From NCBI GenBank assembly GCA_009363875.1, contig CM018696.1:94666545-94730544 (forward strand): 64,000 nucleotides of DNA, given 5' to 3'. Made by a program: the position numbers and the translations under genes. Source of the DNA: Mikania micrantha (taxonomy: Eukaryota; Streptophyta; Magnoliopsida; Asterales; Asteraceae). Within the stretch, counting starts at the first letter, position 1. Each line of letters opens with the position of its first letter. The notes under the pieces are model-generated. The model ran no database searches, was not told the DNA's origin, and worked only from the letters and a program-made list of their open reading frames with translations. Positions 1-11,811 of this stretch are shown piece after piece.

Positions 1-334
1 ATAAGAATAATACAAGGGAGGGGCCACCTAAGCCTCCCATTCTACATGTTTATTCTAGAAGGGGCAAAATAGGCATTAGCCATTAATAGTCTGTTACGTT
101 TTAGCTATATAACAGAATAAGGAGTGATAGTGATGCCATTGGTGAGTTTGTTATTGAGGGCTCCTCTGGATTTCAGAGTGAGAGAGGTTTTGTACTTGAG
201 AGATTTATTTTCCATTGTAATTGGTTTGAGCTACTGTTAATTACAATATCCGATTACATCATTGTTTGTGTGTGTGTGTGTTGTATCAATCTTCATCAGT
301 TAGCTGATCTGATAGCTTATTAATTACTTTTCAG
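1..334. other. Intron sequence upstream of the MO25 exons, possibly a retrotransposon LTR remnant
   Basis: No MO25 coding exon is visible here, although the next exon begins in mid-protein at 335, so this must be intron. The stretch contains TATA-like CTATATAACAG near 102-112, a (TG)n run near 267-280 and an LTR-like end (ATCAATCTTCATCA) near 285-298. That pattern would fit the 3' part of a copia-type LTR inserted in the intron. There is no second LTR or target duplication to prove it. Confidence 0.3.
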
Positions 335-896
335 CTATTGGGAGATATCTTGTTAGATCGTTCCAATTCTGCTGTGATGACACGATATGCAAGTTCCAGG
401 GACAACTTGAGGATCTTGATGAATCTTCTGAGAGTATATTTCTGTCTCTATCTACATATTGTTAGTGTGTTTAAAGTGTGTGATAAGTTTAAAGGATGTG
501 CAGGAGTCCAGCAAGAGCATTCAGATAGAAGCTTTTCATGTTTTTAAGGTACGCATATTGAACATTTTTATTGTTTGGGTGAGTTTGGGCAAATTTTAAT
601 CTCCTGTTGACAGTTATTTGCAGCAAACCAGAATAAGCCAGCTGACATCGTTGGCATACTTGTTGCAAACAGGAGCAAGCTTTTGCGACTGTTTGCTGAT
701 TTTAAGCCAGATAAAGGTGAACAAAACAAAATGCATTTAAGTTGTGGGAGAAAAAATTGTGTATTAAGAAAATGCATCTAGTGTAGTGAGTGATATTGAT
801 ATTGACGGATTTGCATTTGCAGAGGACGAACAGTTTGAGGCTGACAAAGCCCAAGTGGTTAGAGAAATTGCAGGGCTTGAACCACGAGAGAATTGA
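335..896 (+). CDS. MO25: MO25/CAB39-like scaffold protein, 3' part (four exons)
   Basis: MO25 is a helical-repeat scaffold that binds and activates GCK/STE20-type kinases. In plants it is linked to cell polarity and cytokinesis. Exons read from the sequence: 335-433 (after TTTTCAG, donor GTATAT), 504-548 (after GTGCAG, donor GTACGC), 614-716 (after TTGACAG, donor GTGAAC) and 823-896 (after TTTGCAG), with stop TGA at 894-896. Phases agree across all junctions. The translation carries family hallmarks: LLGDILLDRSNSAVM, SSRDNLRILMNLLR, then SIQIEAFHVFK, ANQNKPADIVGILVANRSK, LLRLFADFKPDKEDEQF and a C-terminus AQVVREIAGLEPREN. The N-terminal two thirds (about 230 residues) lie outside the window. 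Nothing in the visible part is broken. The exon calls are direct reading; the function comes from the family. Confidence 0.93.
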
Positions 897-972
897 TAAT
901 TACGGTTAATGGGTCAAGACAGAGCTGCAAATTATGGTTGATGAATGACATTGTTATTCCTTTGTTTAAGTG

Positions 973-975
<3 letters not shown>

Positions 976-1010
<35 letters not shown>
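976..1010. repeat. (TA)n microsatellite
   Basis: About 17 perfect TA units just downstream of the MO25 stop codon. No element is visibly attached to it. Confidence 0.95.
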
Positions 1011-1011
<1 letters not shown>

Positions 1012-2515
1012 CAGATGGATGTGTGTGGGCATTTTGCTGATAGTATGATGGATGTAAAGTAAAGTAAATGAATGACGTTATTTAATACGAATGAAATAGC
1101 ACATAGATATTTTAAAAAAAAATAACGTATTGTATGTTGCTTAACTTTTATCAACAAACAGCTAAGCCATATATCTATCTTTATTTTTAGTTACTAATTT
1201 GTTTACAGCTACAACCTTAGCCAAGAAAATGTATAATGCTTGTTAAGTTGCTGATAGTTTGTCACTAACGTACGTGTATGAGTGATCATTTATCAATGTG
1301 CTTAAGTTATAAAGAAAGTTATATATTTATTATTTGTGTATATAGTCCATTTGCAGGTATCTTTATAAATTAAACCGAAATGATTAAACTAAGGTATTTG
1401 TAATATGTTACATGTTCTTTAGTCTATCTTACGTATATTTTAAAAGTAAAATCCATCTACATTTGTTTTAAAAAAAATTCAAAACATGAACCTTCCAAGT
1501 CTTTTGTCTATATCTTCTTCTTTTGACTTTACTTAGTATGTATTCTGTTTTTGTTCATTGCTTCATACTTGCAATCGATCTGACTGTATTTCAGTTTGTG
1601 ACTCGATTGTTTTTCACACTCACCTACCTTCTTGTTAGTAATTATACCTTCTTGATTGTTCTTGTTAGTTATTTAGATGCATTCGTTTTCATTTTTCTAG
1701 TATTGATTTGATAATTACTTTTTGGGATTTGAAGAACGCACACAGTCTATGAAATTTTGCTATTGTGGATGACCAAAACTTTGAAACAAAATTTTGCAAT
1801 TCATGTTTTGTATCTCTTTCTCTTAATCTTTTGATTTTTAAGGGTTGAATTTTGGTGTTTGACTGTGGTTTTTCTATTAAATTGAAAATGTATCATAATG
1901 ATACTTGATGTGTAATGTGTTGTACTTTAGAAAACAATTTCAATGGTTATTGATCTAAATCTCCTAGAATAGTTTGTTGCTTTTGTGTGTAACTCATTTG
2001 GCCTGCCTACTTATGTAATAAAAATCAATAAAGCCTAAAACTAATAACTCCAATACACCTAAATCCCATGTGCATATGTCACCTTCATCTCATGAATTGA
2101 GTCTATATACAATTTTTATTTATTCATTCATTTATTTTTATTGGATTAATTTCTGATTGTATAATAGTTTTGTTACTCTATGAGGATATTTAGCTACATT
2201 TTGGATTGGTGAATGATACAAATTGCATATGTATGTGTTGTAGGTACTTGGATCAATCAGGACATTTTGTACCTCATCGATCCCTTGGAGGCCTTTCTGT
2301 ATGCTCTCCTTTTTTTGTCTTACAAGAGCAAGAGACATGAATGGTTCGTTGTATTCTTTTTATTCTCTATTCAAACCTAAGCAACCATTCACTTAAGTAG
2401 TTTCAATTTCAAGTCGATGTTGAATGACACTGGTTTGTTCCATTTGGTATTTTACTATAGTTTTGTATCACCTGCTTTTACTCAATTTTTTATGATAAAC
2501 ATGATATTTTTTTCC

Positions 2516-2548
<33 letters not shown>

Positions 2549-4011
2549 GTAGAAATTAAATGATCTTGATTTTACTAGTTTACATCATGCATAAATTATT
2601 GAGACTAATTGTTAAATTCCTTTTTTCTTATTATTAGAGGTTAATGAAAGGTTTATTATGGTTCACTTATTGCTTACCCACTTAGACCCTTCTATTTTCA
2701 GGTAAGTTTTGAAGTTTTATCCATTCAAACAACTACCCGCTCATAGGTAAAATATATTAGCTATTATTATGCACAGAAAATATATTTTGTTATTTTTACA
2801 TTGAGTTTGTTTAATAAGCATTGCCTTTGTTCAAAAGTGACCGGGTCTAGTTGAACCCACCAACATGCTCTATCATTTCAAAAACTTTTATCTAACACTT
2901 TATGTGACTTTCAATTCATTGGACCTATTTTGTCCGTTTAATTTTCATATAACTTTTTCTACGTTCACCTATTCAATCAAATATTTGAATGCTAAAAAAG
3001 AAAAGATGACTTTCATTTCATTTGATCCACTTAACCCATTTTATTTAGGTAAGCATGTTGGTTTGTTTTTGTTTGGTTAACCAAAGAATTGTGACTCAAT
3101 TTTCATTCAATAACACCAAACTCAAACTGTTTCCTGTGTCACCAATTCATGAAGAAGAGACGACAAATGATGATTTTGTTTCTTTGTTGATACCACAACA
3201 AAACTCAAGTTTTCTATTCACAACTAGAAATTGGGAATTGTTTCTATATATTTTAATATTTCAATCTAAGCTAGCAATTAATTTAATTTTCTAAAATTTG
3301 TAGTTTAGGGGTCTAAAATTTTGCATGTTGTTTGCAGGGCAACCTAATTGTTGAAAACATGGAAAATTCTGAAATAGAATCCTAGCCAGAGAAGTTTGAT
3401 TGCTTCAAAGGCCGCAAAATAAAGCTTAAGATACTATGTGAATTAAGATACTATGTGAATTAGCACTCAAGTCCCTAAAATTCACTTTCATCCAACACAC
3501 AATCCTCTTGCAAAAATTCTTTTAACATGTTCTTTTTAACCTTTTGTTTGCTAAAGTTTGACTTTAAAGTCAATTGAATATGGGTTTTAATGTTTTATAT
3601 TCAATTCAACTTGAAGTCTTTGTTATAGGTCTTGATGATTTTGTAGAAGCATAACAAAATCAAATCTTTCATCACGAACTCTATACAAAATTTTCATAAA
3701 AACATATAATTATACAAAATCCTCACAAATATAATAAATTACTCACAATCCGTCTCACCGGAAACCGATTGTTTGAATTAAAAGAAAAACCCAAATATCT
3801 AAACAAATATCTCAAATTTAATACATTTATCACTGTTTATTACTTTTCAAAGTTAAAAAACTTCCGATGGTCCAAAGTCTAAATTTTCAAAACGTCAATA
3901 CATAGATCAGACACCTAAATAATATAATATATAATATATAAAATATAATATATAAATATAATATATATATGTGTGTGTGTGTGTGATCTTGAATATATAT
4001 ACACACACATA
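1011..4011. other. AT-rich intergenic DNA with no recognisable gene
   Basis: Only short chance reading frames occur. There is a 28-base poly-T run at 2521-2548. Around 2246-2340 a short stretch after TGTAG reads YLDQSGHFVPHRSLGG and looks weakly coding, but it has no partner exons. A direct repeat of about 17 bp (AAGATACTATGTGAATT) lies at 3428-3463. From 3920 to 4011 the DNA becomes an impure TA/TG tract that leads into the next element. Confidence 0.6.
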
Positions 4012-4330
4012 TAGGATTGGCTCAAGAAAACCCTACCTTAATTAAGGTAACCCATTAACCTTGGTAAGATTCACCCAAATCTTTGAAGAAAAAAAAATTC
4101 ATGGCCTTTATTATATATAAATAGAGGGTTCCTTTTTTGTGTTTTTGCTAATTCATCATCATTTAGGATCTTACGTCAGTGTAAGTGGCATAAATATAAA
4201 TATAACTTGCAGTGTAACGCAAACTTACACTTGTTTTAAGTTCTAAGCGCTTGTGAATTTACAAAACACAAAAAAAGGAATATCTCTATTTATGCATAAA
4301 AAAGGCCATGAAAAAAATTTCAAATTTTAT
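4012..4330. mobile_element. Foldback element 1 beside a TA/TG tract
   Basis: It begins TAGGATTGGCTCAAG right at the TA tract. It is an inverted repeat: the left arm around 4098-4153 (CATGGCCTTTATTATATATA, then TTTTGTGTTTTTGCTAATT) returns in reverse complement at about 4256-4312, ending in GGCCATG. The loop holds CTTACGTCAGTGTAAG and AACGCAAACTTACACTTG. The right side loses similarity after about 4330, so the element is truncated or diverged. It is the same family as 10484-10846. No coding sequence. Confidence 0.7.
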
Positions 4331-4968
4331 AACTATAATTAAGTTATCCGGCTCTTGAATCGGTTCCGACCGATCTAACCGGTCGGTCCAATTAACTAGC
4401 AATGCAACAAGTTTACTGTCCGGTTCGGTTTTAAAAACATTTATTTTAGACAAAGGTTTGTGATTTTGATTAGCTAACGAGCAACAACACAATAGGTTAG
4501 AGTTGTGAAGTAATTGTTTGTGGATACTTTGACACATAATCTGGTTTTGATTACCTACACGTTTTATAAATAGTTCCGATTGCAACGCGTCGAGGGCGTA
4601 AATATTAGAACACTAACATTTACTGACAATAAGCTAAAATAAAATCATATTTAATTTCTAATCAACCTAATATACATAGTCACATATGCTTAACAAGAAA
4701 TATTCATCTTTTAAACATATATAGATAATAATAATTATGTTTTGGTCCAGTTTTATATGAATGGGTTTTAGTATAAGTTGTAAATCAAAATTTTTGTAAC
4801 AGTTTAAAGTTTTTAAAACTAATTGACCAAAAATGATATAAATTAACCAATCCGGAAACTAAACCGATATATAGTCCGTTTGAACGGTCAACTGATAAAA
4901 AACCGAATTGTGAATGCCCCTAATTAATAAGTTGTGGAGTTGACCATAACGAGTTTTCAGCTCTGAAC
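4331..4968. other. Intergenic DNA, nothing recognised
   Basis: AT-rich. It contains CCGGTT/CGGTTC-rich words around 4349-4432 (for example CGACCGATCTAACCGGTCGG) and around 4850-4915 that resemble the low-complexity interior of degenerate hAT-like elements, but no ends could be fixed. The last 8 bases (4961-4968, CTCTGAAC) are the target duplication of the next element. Confidence 0.5.
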
Positions 4969-5109
4969 TAGGGTGTTCATCGAATCGAATTTCGAATAAC
5001 TCGAATATTTCGAATCGAATGATTTCGAATTTTGAATTTTTTTAGGGGCATTCGAATTCGATTCGAAATCAATTCGAATTAGTTTGATTTGAATTTAGTT
5101 AAAAAATTG

Positions 5110-7947
5110 TGTCTCACCCCGGCCCTCCCGGCCTTGTCAGGGGCGCGAACAAGACTAGTCAGGATCGCAGTCTCCGATCATACAGTTGCGAGACCTACAT
5201 GTCTGGTTGCATACGTACATCCAATGACTTGGATAAAATAGTTATGTAAAATCAGAGTTGCGGAAGTTTAATGTATAAGATATCAAAACAGTTTGAATTC
5301 ATCAGTTGCGGAAGCGTTTTAAACGGTTTTCAAAATAACATAAAGTAATAGTTTGGGGAAGCGGTTTAAATTGTTTAGCAATACAACACAAAATAATATG
5401 ATAAATGTTTCAAAGCCTAAAGCACTATGTAGATGCATGAGACTCCAGCCTAGCATCCTATCCTTGCGTGTGTGCCTTAGTTATATGAGAAAACATGCGA
5501 GTAAAAGGTCAACACAAGGGTTGGTGAGAGCAGATGTTTGTATCAGCAGTAAACATCAAAATGTTTAAAGTAAGTGTTTTGCATGTTTACATATCATTAC
5601 AATGCAATATCCATTGATAGCTAGTCAATATGTGTTATACCATATGCGGGTTCGCAACCGAAGCTAACATGCTGCCTCCCACCATATCCATCCAACAAAA
5701 TATGACAATGTTGTTTGGTCAATTTTGCACTGTTCCGACCTCCAGTCGGGGTGGCCATATGACGCGCAACAATGGGCTTGTCAGGCCTAAATAGTACTAT
5801 TTAGAATCACCACGCTAAGCGCCACGTGCTATTAACGGTTCGAGATGTGTTTAATGAGGACTTATCAGTTTTGGTGGATGAGTGCCACACATATGCATAT
5901 ACGTGATATTAGCATGTACAAATGTAACCAAAAAGTAAGTTGTTGTTCAAAAACAGTTTGTATGCAATAGATTCTCCCCCAAAGGTAGAAAATAGAAAAG
6001 GGGGCCGTGAACTCACCTGATAAAGCAGTTTCGGTTATACGCTCGCTACCTGCGAATGCTAGCACCTGCTAGTATGCACCTATAACCATATAGGTTGTGA
6101 GTATGAGTTTTGTGGTGTGTTGTAATCCATACAACTCCAAGTGTCGGTGTGCTCAACCGGGTGTTTGTGTGTTGACTCTACGAATCGTTGGTGACGTGTT
6201 TGTTGTGTTTAGTTCGTTTAATGTGTCTTATTGCAAGTAAGACACCAACATGCATCCTATGACTCTAACCGTGATACTTTCACATATACCAAGTTTCGAA
6301 AATCATAACGTTTTAGTTTCGGAAAGGTTTATATATTTGGAAAGTTTCTATTTTTGGAAAGTATAGTTATGAAATTCTATTTCATAAAACTAATAACTCC
6401 TAGTATGTTTATAAAAACACGTTTAAACATATCGTTTGCGCATAAATTGTCATTTATGGCGTTCACCCAAATAAAGTTTCATAAAATAGTAAGTATCCGT
6501 TTAAAAGTTCGTTTTCACAAATCTAAGTTTCCAATATGCTTAGAAATCATTTTTAAGCATACTTCAATAATCATAATTCATCAAAACACTTAGAACATCA
6601 AAACCCGTCTTTTGATTTACAAAAGTTTCCTTATTTAGTGAGTTTCTACAAAATCGTGTTTTTCACCAAATCAATCACCCAAATGTGTTTCTAAACACTT
6701 TAATATGCATTTGACAACATCTAGACATGTCTAGATCATCACAAATCTACAACATGCAACATAAAAGTTTCCTTTTATGGCAAGTTTACCAAAATCATCA
6801 CAATAACTTATCCAAACTCAAATCCAACATTACTAGACTCTAAAATCAATAGGTCTATATCAATATCGCATAAAATCATCAACAAATTCGTGCATGTGAG
6901 CGGATCGGAGTTGTATGTGGGTGGATGTTCATGCATGTGGGTCTTTACCCATTGCATGTTAGATCTAACCATAAATAAGCATGTAAAACTACCTTAGATG
7001 CTCTAAAACACCGAGATGAAGCTGGATCAGGGACTTGGCAGCTCTGAAACCTTCTGGGAATGATCTCCTAGCAGGTTCAAGTGATGGTGTTGATGAGAAC
7101 AAGCTTCCTTCTTTGCTTCAAGCCTTCCAAGAGCTCCAATGGCTTCCAAGCTCAACAATGGAGGTTTTTCTGGTGAAATGATGAAGAAATAGGGGTAGAA
7201 GCTCGAGATAGAGGTGCTATGGCGGAGAAAATAGGATAGGAATGATTAAAAATGAGATAGGTTGAGTATTAAGGTGGTTTTGGCATCTGCAGCTTCCAGG
7301 CGTATAGCCTAGTGTGCGTGCGCGAGGCCAGGCGTAGTGCCTAGATTATAATAATCAGATTGGCTTCTAGTTCATCTGCGCGCATCGCCCCCAGTGGGAG
7401 TAGCATCCCAGGGGTAGTGCCTGGTGCCTGGCGTACCGCCTAGACCCAAACCTTGGTCCTAGGCGTACCGCCTGGCTTGTAGAATGAGCCCAATTGGCCC
7501 ATTTTAATCGTTTCGACTCGTTTTTCGATTATTTCACGCTTATAACTCATCGTTTATCATCATTTGAACTTTTATTATTGATCAATGGTTTGTTCACCAA
7601 CGTTCGTGAGACTCGTGTGTGTGTTTCGATAATTCCTCGAATTATCGGTGATAGTTTGTGTCCGTGTTTTACGAAATGTTTGCATGCTTGACTAATCCTA
7701 ATCATCGTGTAATGCACAATTCAATAATTCTCCGAATTATGGTTTTGCGTTAGTGTTTGTGTTTGCCACATTTGGTTTCCAAAACCAATGTGCAATGTAC
7801 AATTCGATAGTTCCTCGAACTATCGTTTCGCAGTTGTTTGTGTTTAGCTCATCTAATTAAACATAATTAAATGAAATGTAATAAGTATGAATGTGAAATA
7901 CCTAGAGTGTAAGAGTTACAATTTACCTGAAATTGCCAGGTGTCACA
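5110..7947 (-). mobile_element. Solo LTR (2.8 kb) of a Ty3/gypsy-type element
   Basis: The ends are TGTCTCACCCCGG and CCAGGTGTCACA, giving TG...CA with an imperfect inverted terminus. It is bordered on both sides by AATTG (5105-5109, 7948-7952), a perfect 5-bp target duplication. No second LTR, primer site or coding region is present, so it is a solo LTR left by recombination. Orientation is set as minus because the TTGCGGAAG words lie near its left end (about 5257 and 5304), as in the related LTR at 30507. It carries a run of GC-rich palindromic words at 7298-7473. It sits inside the hAT element at 4969-8500 and so is younger than that element. Confidence 0.85.
7298..7473. repeat. Cluster of GGCGTAxxGCC palindromic words
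   Basis: Within the solo LTR there are AGGCGTATAGCCT (7298), AGGCGTAGTGCCT (7331), AGGGGTAGTGCCT (7412) and two copies of AGGCGTACCGCCT, the last at 7461. They are GC-rich islands in AT-rich DNA and each can form a short hairpin. Similar GTAC-centred words recur in the other two gypsy-type LTRs of this window. Confidence 0.7.
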
Positions 7948-8574
7948 AATTGTTTATACTTGCTATCTTTATATATTCAAAATATCAAATAATCAAAACC
8001 TTAAACATCCAAATATCAAAAATTATCAACATCTAAGTTGTAATATTAGAGATATTATATAAAAACTAATAAAATGATAAAAGTTCAATACATAATGTCA
8101 GTGATAACATACAAAAAACATAAATTGACAAATAATCAAAATATTATAAATTAACAATCAAAATGATCATTTTTTTAACTTCACGATTGACCTTTTTGTT
8201 GTGAATGTTTAGGTTTAGCGTATTTAAATGTGTTAAAATTATGAGTATTTTATAATTAAATTGGCATTTGTGTAGTAGTCTTTTAGTTTTTATAAACTAA
8301 ACCATCTAACTAAAAGGCCTAGTTTTTAAATATAGTAACTACTTGTCCATATAAAAAGTAACTATTTGTCCATATAAAATAAAAATATATAAATAATTTA
8401 AATTCAAATTTCGAATCGAATTTCAACTTGGTGTTTTTCGAATTGAAATCAAATCAAATTTCGATTTTTTCGAGTCATATTCGAAAACTGAACACCCTTA
8501 CTCTAAACTCGAATTTAAAATGCGTAGGAAGAAAAAAAAGATAAGAGTAAATGACACAAAAATGCCCTTACTAA

Positions 8575-9397
8575 GGTGGTGTTTGTTTCTTCAGAGGCAA
8601 AATGTCTGCGGTCTGCGGACCACATCTGCAAACCTCTTTTGCAGAAGAGGTGGACCAAACCCCTGCAAGAAGAGCTTTTGGGGGTGTTTGTTTTCTGAAA
8701 AGTTTATCAACTTAAAAGAGGCTCTTCCCAACCCCACCGTCCCAACCCCACCGTCGATCTCTTCCCCTGATCTCCGATCGACCACCTCCCTGCTCAGCCC
8801 CTCCACCTACCACCGCTCATCTCCGATCTTCTACCAACCGCCGCTCATATCCGATCTTTCACCAACCACCGCTCATCTCCGATCTTCCACCAACCGCCGC
8901 TCATCTCCGATCTTCCAACCTAGGATTCGTTCGAACGACCTAGAGGGGGAGCAAACTCGTGGTGAGGAGGAACCCTCACGGCGGGGGCGAAGAGGTGGAG
9001 CAAACAGTCACGGCGGCGAGGAGAAACCCTAGGGTTCGATCGAACGACCTAGATGTTGAAACCGTCATGATCGCGGTGGAGGAGAAACAGTCACGGTTGC
9101 GATGGCTTGAGGTGCAGTCACGACGGCGGTGGGTTGAGGTGGCCTAACGACGGCAGTGGTGGTGGAGGAGGCACAGTCGGGAAAGGCTTGAGGAGCCTTC
9201 TCTTGAACGTGAAGAGGTTAACCTCTTTTTGGAAAAGACTCTGGTCCACGTCTGCACAAAAAGAGGCCGCGCAGAGCTTTTTTAATGAAAAGTCTTCGAA
9301 AAAACAAACAGTCTGCGAACCTCTAACCTCTTCCCGCGTCTGCGCGGCGCAGACATAAGAGGTTAGAAGAGCGTTTTTAGGAAAATCAAACACCACA
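8575..9397. mobile_element. PIF/Harbinger-type non-autonomous element 1 with GC-rich cargo
   Basis: The ends GGTGGTGTTTGTTT and ATCAAACACCACA are inverted and flanked by TAA (8572-8574 and 9398-9400), the 3-bp target pattern of PIF/Harbinger elements. About 100 bp at each end match the element at 21419-22195 in inverted orientation (shared words GTCTGCGGACCAC, TTTTGCAGAAGAGGTGGACC, CATGTCTGCGC). The middle, about 8700-9210, is GC-rich and unlike that of the other copy. It contains proline/serine-rich then arginine/glycine-rich reading frames (8520-9032, 8959-9147) and CCCTAGGGTTCGATC-like 5'-UTR-type sequence. This looks like captured host DNA, but I do not recognise the donor gene. Confidence 0.8.
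8811..8920. repeat. 28-bp minisatellite, four units, inside the PIF-type element
   Basis: Four consecutive units of the form CRCCGCTCATCTCCGATCTT followed by CYACCAAC start at 8811, 8839, 8867 and 8895, with one or two differences per unit. Confidence 0.9.
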
Positions 9398-9400
9398 TAA

Positions 9401-10253
9401 TATACCAAGTTTTTGATTTCATCCTTAAACTTTAATAAATATCTTATATTTTTATATTTTGTAACTACAAGTTTCTTTCTATTAAATAGAATTAACTTTA
9501 CAGTTAAATTTTTTGAAAATAGCTATTTAATGTTATCATTTAAGGAAAAAATATGTAAGTATGTTGCTAAATAACATTTTATGTAATTTACTCATTTTGT
9601 AGTTCTTTTTTACTTTCGATTGTCTTTTATTTTCATCTATTTTTTTTGTTTTATTTTCAGCATTTTCATTTTATAAAATTATAAAAATTTTCTAATATTT
9701 TGATGAAAATTTTCAGTTATCTTTCTATTTAGAACAAGAACAAAAAAGTAAATAAGTAAATTAAATAAAACGTCATTTATTTAAATAAATATTTATATAT
9801 TTCATCTTTTAAGAGTAGGTGTAAAAGTTTAATAGAAAAGTTGACCTTGGTTAATGAAAGTGACATGCTTGCTAAGAAATAAAAAGAAAAATGTTTATTA
9901 TAACTATTAAAGTTTAAAAACAAAATTAAAAGGTTGGTGTGTAAATAAAAAGATATTTTATGTAAATTAGTGAATAGATAAATTATTAAAACGTAATAGT
10001 GAAAGAAAGAAAGCACGCGTTGTCTTGTAGATTGAACCTTGTTGTGGGTATGCGAAATGCTCATCTCTTCGAAATTATCAAAATTCTCTCCCAAATTAAA
10101 TAAATAAATAAATATATAAATAGTTTAACACAAAAGTAAAAAAAAAAATAATAATAAATAATTGAGGAAAGAGTGTTTAGGGGCAACACTAGCAAATGCA
10201 GCTTTCAACCATGCATGCCATTTCCAGCCAAATACTCAACGACAAATTCCCAC

Positions 10254-10256
<3 letters not shown>
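9401..10256. other. AT-rich intergenic DNA, nothing recognised
   Basis: Long A/T runs and no coding potential. The reading frame on the minus strand at 9777-10094 is low-complexity and shows no family features. Confidence 0.55.

Positions 10257-10321
<65 letters not shown>
10257..10321. repeat. (TA)n microsatellite, about 32 units
   Basis: A perfect TA run. It drives the artificial tyrosine/isoleucine reading frames on both strands. No MITE end abuts it. Confidence 0.95.
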
Positions 10322-10324
<3 letters not shown>

Positions 10325-10483
10325 AGACAGTGAGACTGAGAGAGAAGCAAAATAACTTCAATTCGATCGATATAAGAGAGGCCGAAGCCTAGGAGAATGT
10401 TAATTGGTTCCATAACCAACGTAACCTTTTCAATTCATCAAGAATGTTGGGCCTAATTAATTGCTCTAAAATATATATATATA

Positions 10484-10846
10484 CAGAGGGTAAGGATCGC
10501 TTGTTAACATACCTTAATTGAGATAACTCATTAACCCTAGCAAAATTCGTTTAAATCTTTGAATTTTTTTCATGGCCTTTTTTTATACATAAATAAGAGG
10601 CTCATTTTTTGTGTTTTTGTTAATTTATAAGCGTTTAGAAATTAAACCAAGTGTAAGTTTGCGTTACACTACAAATTATATTTATTTTTGCGCCAATTGC
10701 ACTGATATAAGATCATAAACGGTGATAAATTAGAAAAAAACACAAAAAAGAAACTCCCTATTTATGTATAATAAAGGCAATGAAAAAAATCAAAGATTTG
10801 GGCGAATTTTGCTAGGATTAATGGGTTACCTCTCATTGTTAACCCA
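10484..10846. mobile_element. Foldback element 2 beside a TA tract
   Basis: It follows ATATATATATATAC with GAGGGTAAGGATCG. The left arm (AACTCATTAACCCTAGCAAA, then CATGGCCTTT, then TTTTTTGTGTTTTTG) returns inverted at 10736-10840 (AAAAACACAAAAAAG, then TTTTGCTAGGATTAATGGG). The centre holds GTGTAAGTTTGCGTTACACT, also present in the element at 4012. It is therefore a second, better preserved member of that family. Noncoding. Confidence 0.75.
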
Positions 10847-10997
10847 CGTTAACGCGCACAACTCCGCCAAAATCAATCCAAATCTTTGTTTTATTTTTTT
10901 TTAAATATCATTATTACATATAAATAATACTTTCTCCTTTTACGTGTATGTGTAAATTCATCACCGTTTAATATTTTCCCTATATATATATATATAT

Positions 10998-11640
10998 AGG
11001 GAAAAGATAAAAATATAGCTCATCAAAAATAAACTAACTCATTAACTATCATCCAATTATTACCAGAGGGGCTTTGTCCTAGCGGTACCCCTTGACTTTT
11101 CAAATGGAAGGTCACGAGTTCAAATCCTTCCCAAGGCAAAATACGAGTCCTTGAGATGACAGGGGGTTTTCCGGTGCGGTTTCCTCCTGAGGTGGTGGTG
11201 GGATCTCAACAGAGGTCATGGTAACTAGACATTGGTGACGTAGCCTGAAAATCAGTGGTTCACACGTTGAGATTAAATGTCATTCAAAAAAACTATCATC
11301 CAATTGTTAATTTCAAAAGTAGGTGCATAAGATCGTGCCACGTGTCATTTTTATTTTTTAATATGGGAGGACATTTTATACATTTTGTAATCACTCAAAA
11401 AGCTAAATTTAATATGGTGATGATAAGTGTCACCATCTAATATATTTTAATAAATCTATTTTTTTACATAATGTTTACCCCTCTTTTTTTAAACATTAAT
11501 AATTTTTTATACTATAATTTTTTTATAAAAAAAAGTGTACCATTATACTCGTCTCAATTTCTCTTTAATTCCGTTATAGTCTATACTAGTTTTTTTAAGA
11601 TGTTCCGTATTTATATCATTGTAATTATGGGTGTGCTCGG
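10998..11640. mobile_element. (TA)n-flanked element 3, left part, carrying a SINE
   Basis: It starts AGGGAAAAG directly after a TATATATATA tract (10982-10997). Its interior, once the SINE is removed, matches the left arm of the element at 15824 (CTATCATCCAATTATTA, GCCACGTGTCA, TACCATTATACTCGTCTCA, TTCCGTTATAGTCTA). The right half is not present. Similarity fades after about 11600, where GTGTGCTCGGTTCGGTTC words of another degenerate element begin. Confidence 0.65.
11063..11290 (+). mobile_element. tRNA-derived SINE, copy 1, with target duplication
   Basis: The 5' part resembles a tRNA gene: an A-box-like CTAGCGGTACC near 11078 and a B-box-like GGTCACGAGTTCAAATCC at 11110-11127. The body ends in an A-rich tail (TCAAAAA). 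It is bordered by AACTATCATCCAATTATTA (11044-11062) and the same 19 bases with one change at 11291-11309, a target duplication of the length made by LINE-driven insertion. A second copy lies at 50512-50737. It sits inside the (TA)n element at 10998. Confidence 0.88.
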
Positions 11641-11778
11641 TTCGGTTCAATTTTTGACAAAAACCGAAATCGAAGCCGACATAGTCGGTTTTTAGTTATT
11701 ATTAACAATTCAATTTTTGATTTTTTCTGGTTTCAGCTCTATTTTCAGTTTTTTTATATCCAAAAACGAGTAGTTAAA

Positions 11779-11811
<33 letters not shown>

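Larger units (their letters stand above)
4969..8500. mobile_element. hAT-type non-autonomous element interrupted by a solo LTR
   Basis: Left end TAGGGTGTTCATCGAATCG and right end ACTGAACACCCTTA form terminal inverted repeats (TAGGGTGTTCA / TGAACACCCTTA). The flanks are CTCTGAAC (4961-4968) and CTCTAAAC (8501-8508), an 8-bp target duplication with one mismatch, the length typical of hAT elements. The inner sequence (4981-5109 and 7948-8490) is built of TTCGAAT-type words. The original element was only about 0.7 kb; the rest is the LTR at 5110-7947. No transposase is present, so it depends on another hAT. Confidence 0.8.

Noticed and set aside
8520..9032. 170-residue frame as an intact host gene
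   Set aside because: It starts outside and runs through the terminal repeat of a PIF-type element and a minisatellite; at best it is captured sequence.
9777..10094. 105-residue frame on the minus strand
   Set aside because: AT-rich low-complexity sequence with no start context, family motif or exon partners.
10162..10419. Open frames on both strands with long Tyr-Ile runs
   Set aside because: They are translations of a (TA)n microsatellite.
11063..11127. A functional tRNA gene
   Set aside because: A- and B-box-like parts are present, but no cloverleaf stems or acceptor pairing; the copy number and A-rich tail fit a SINE.
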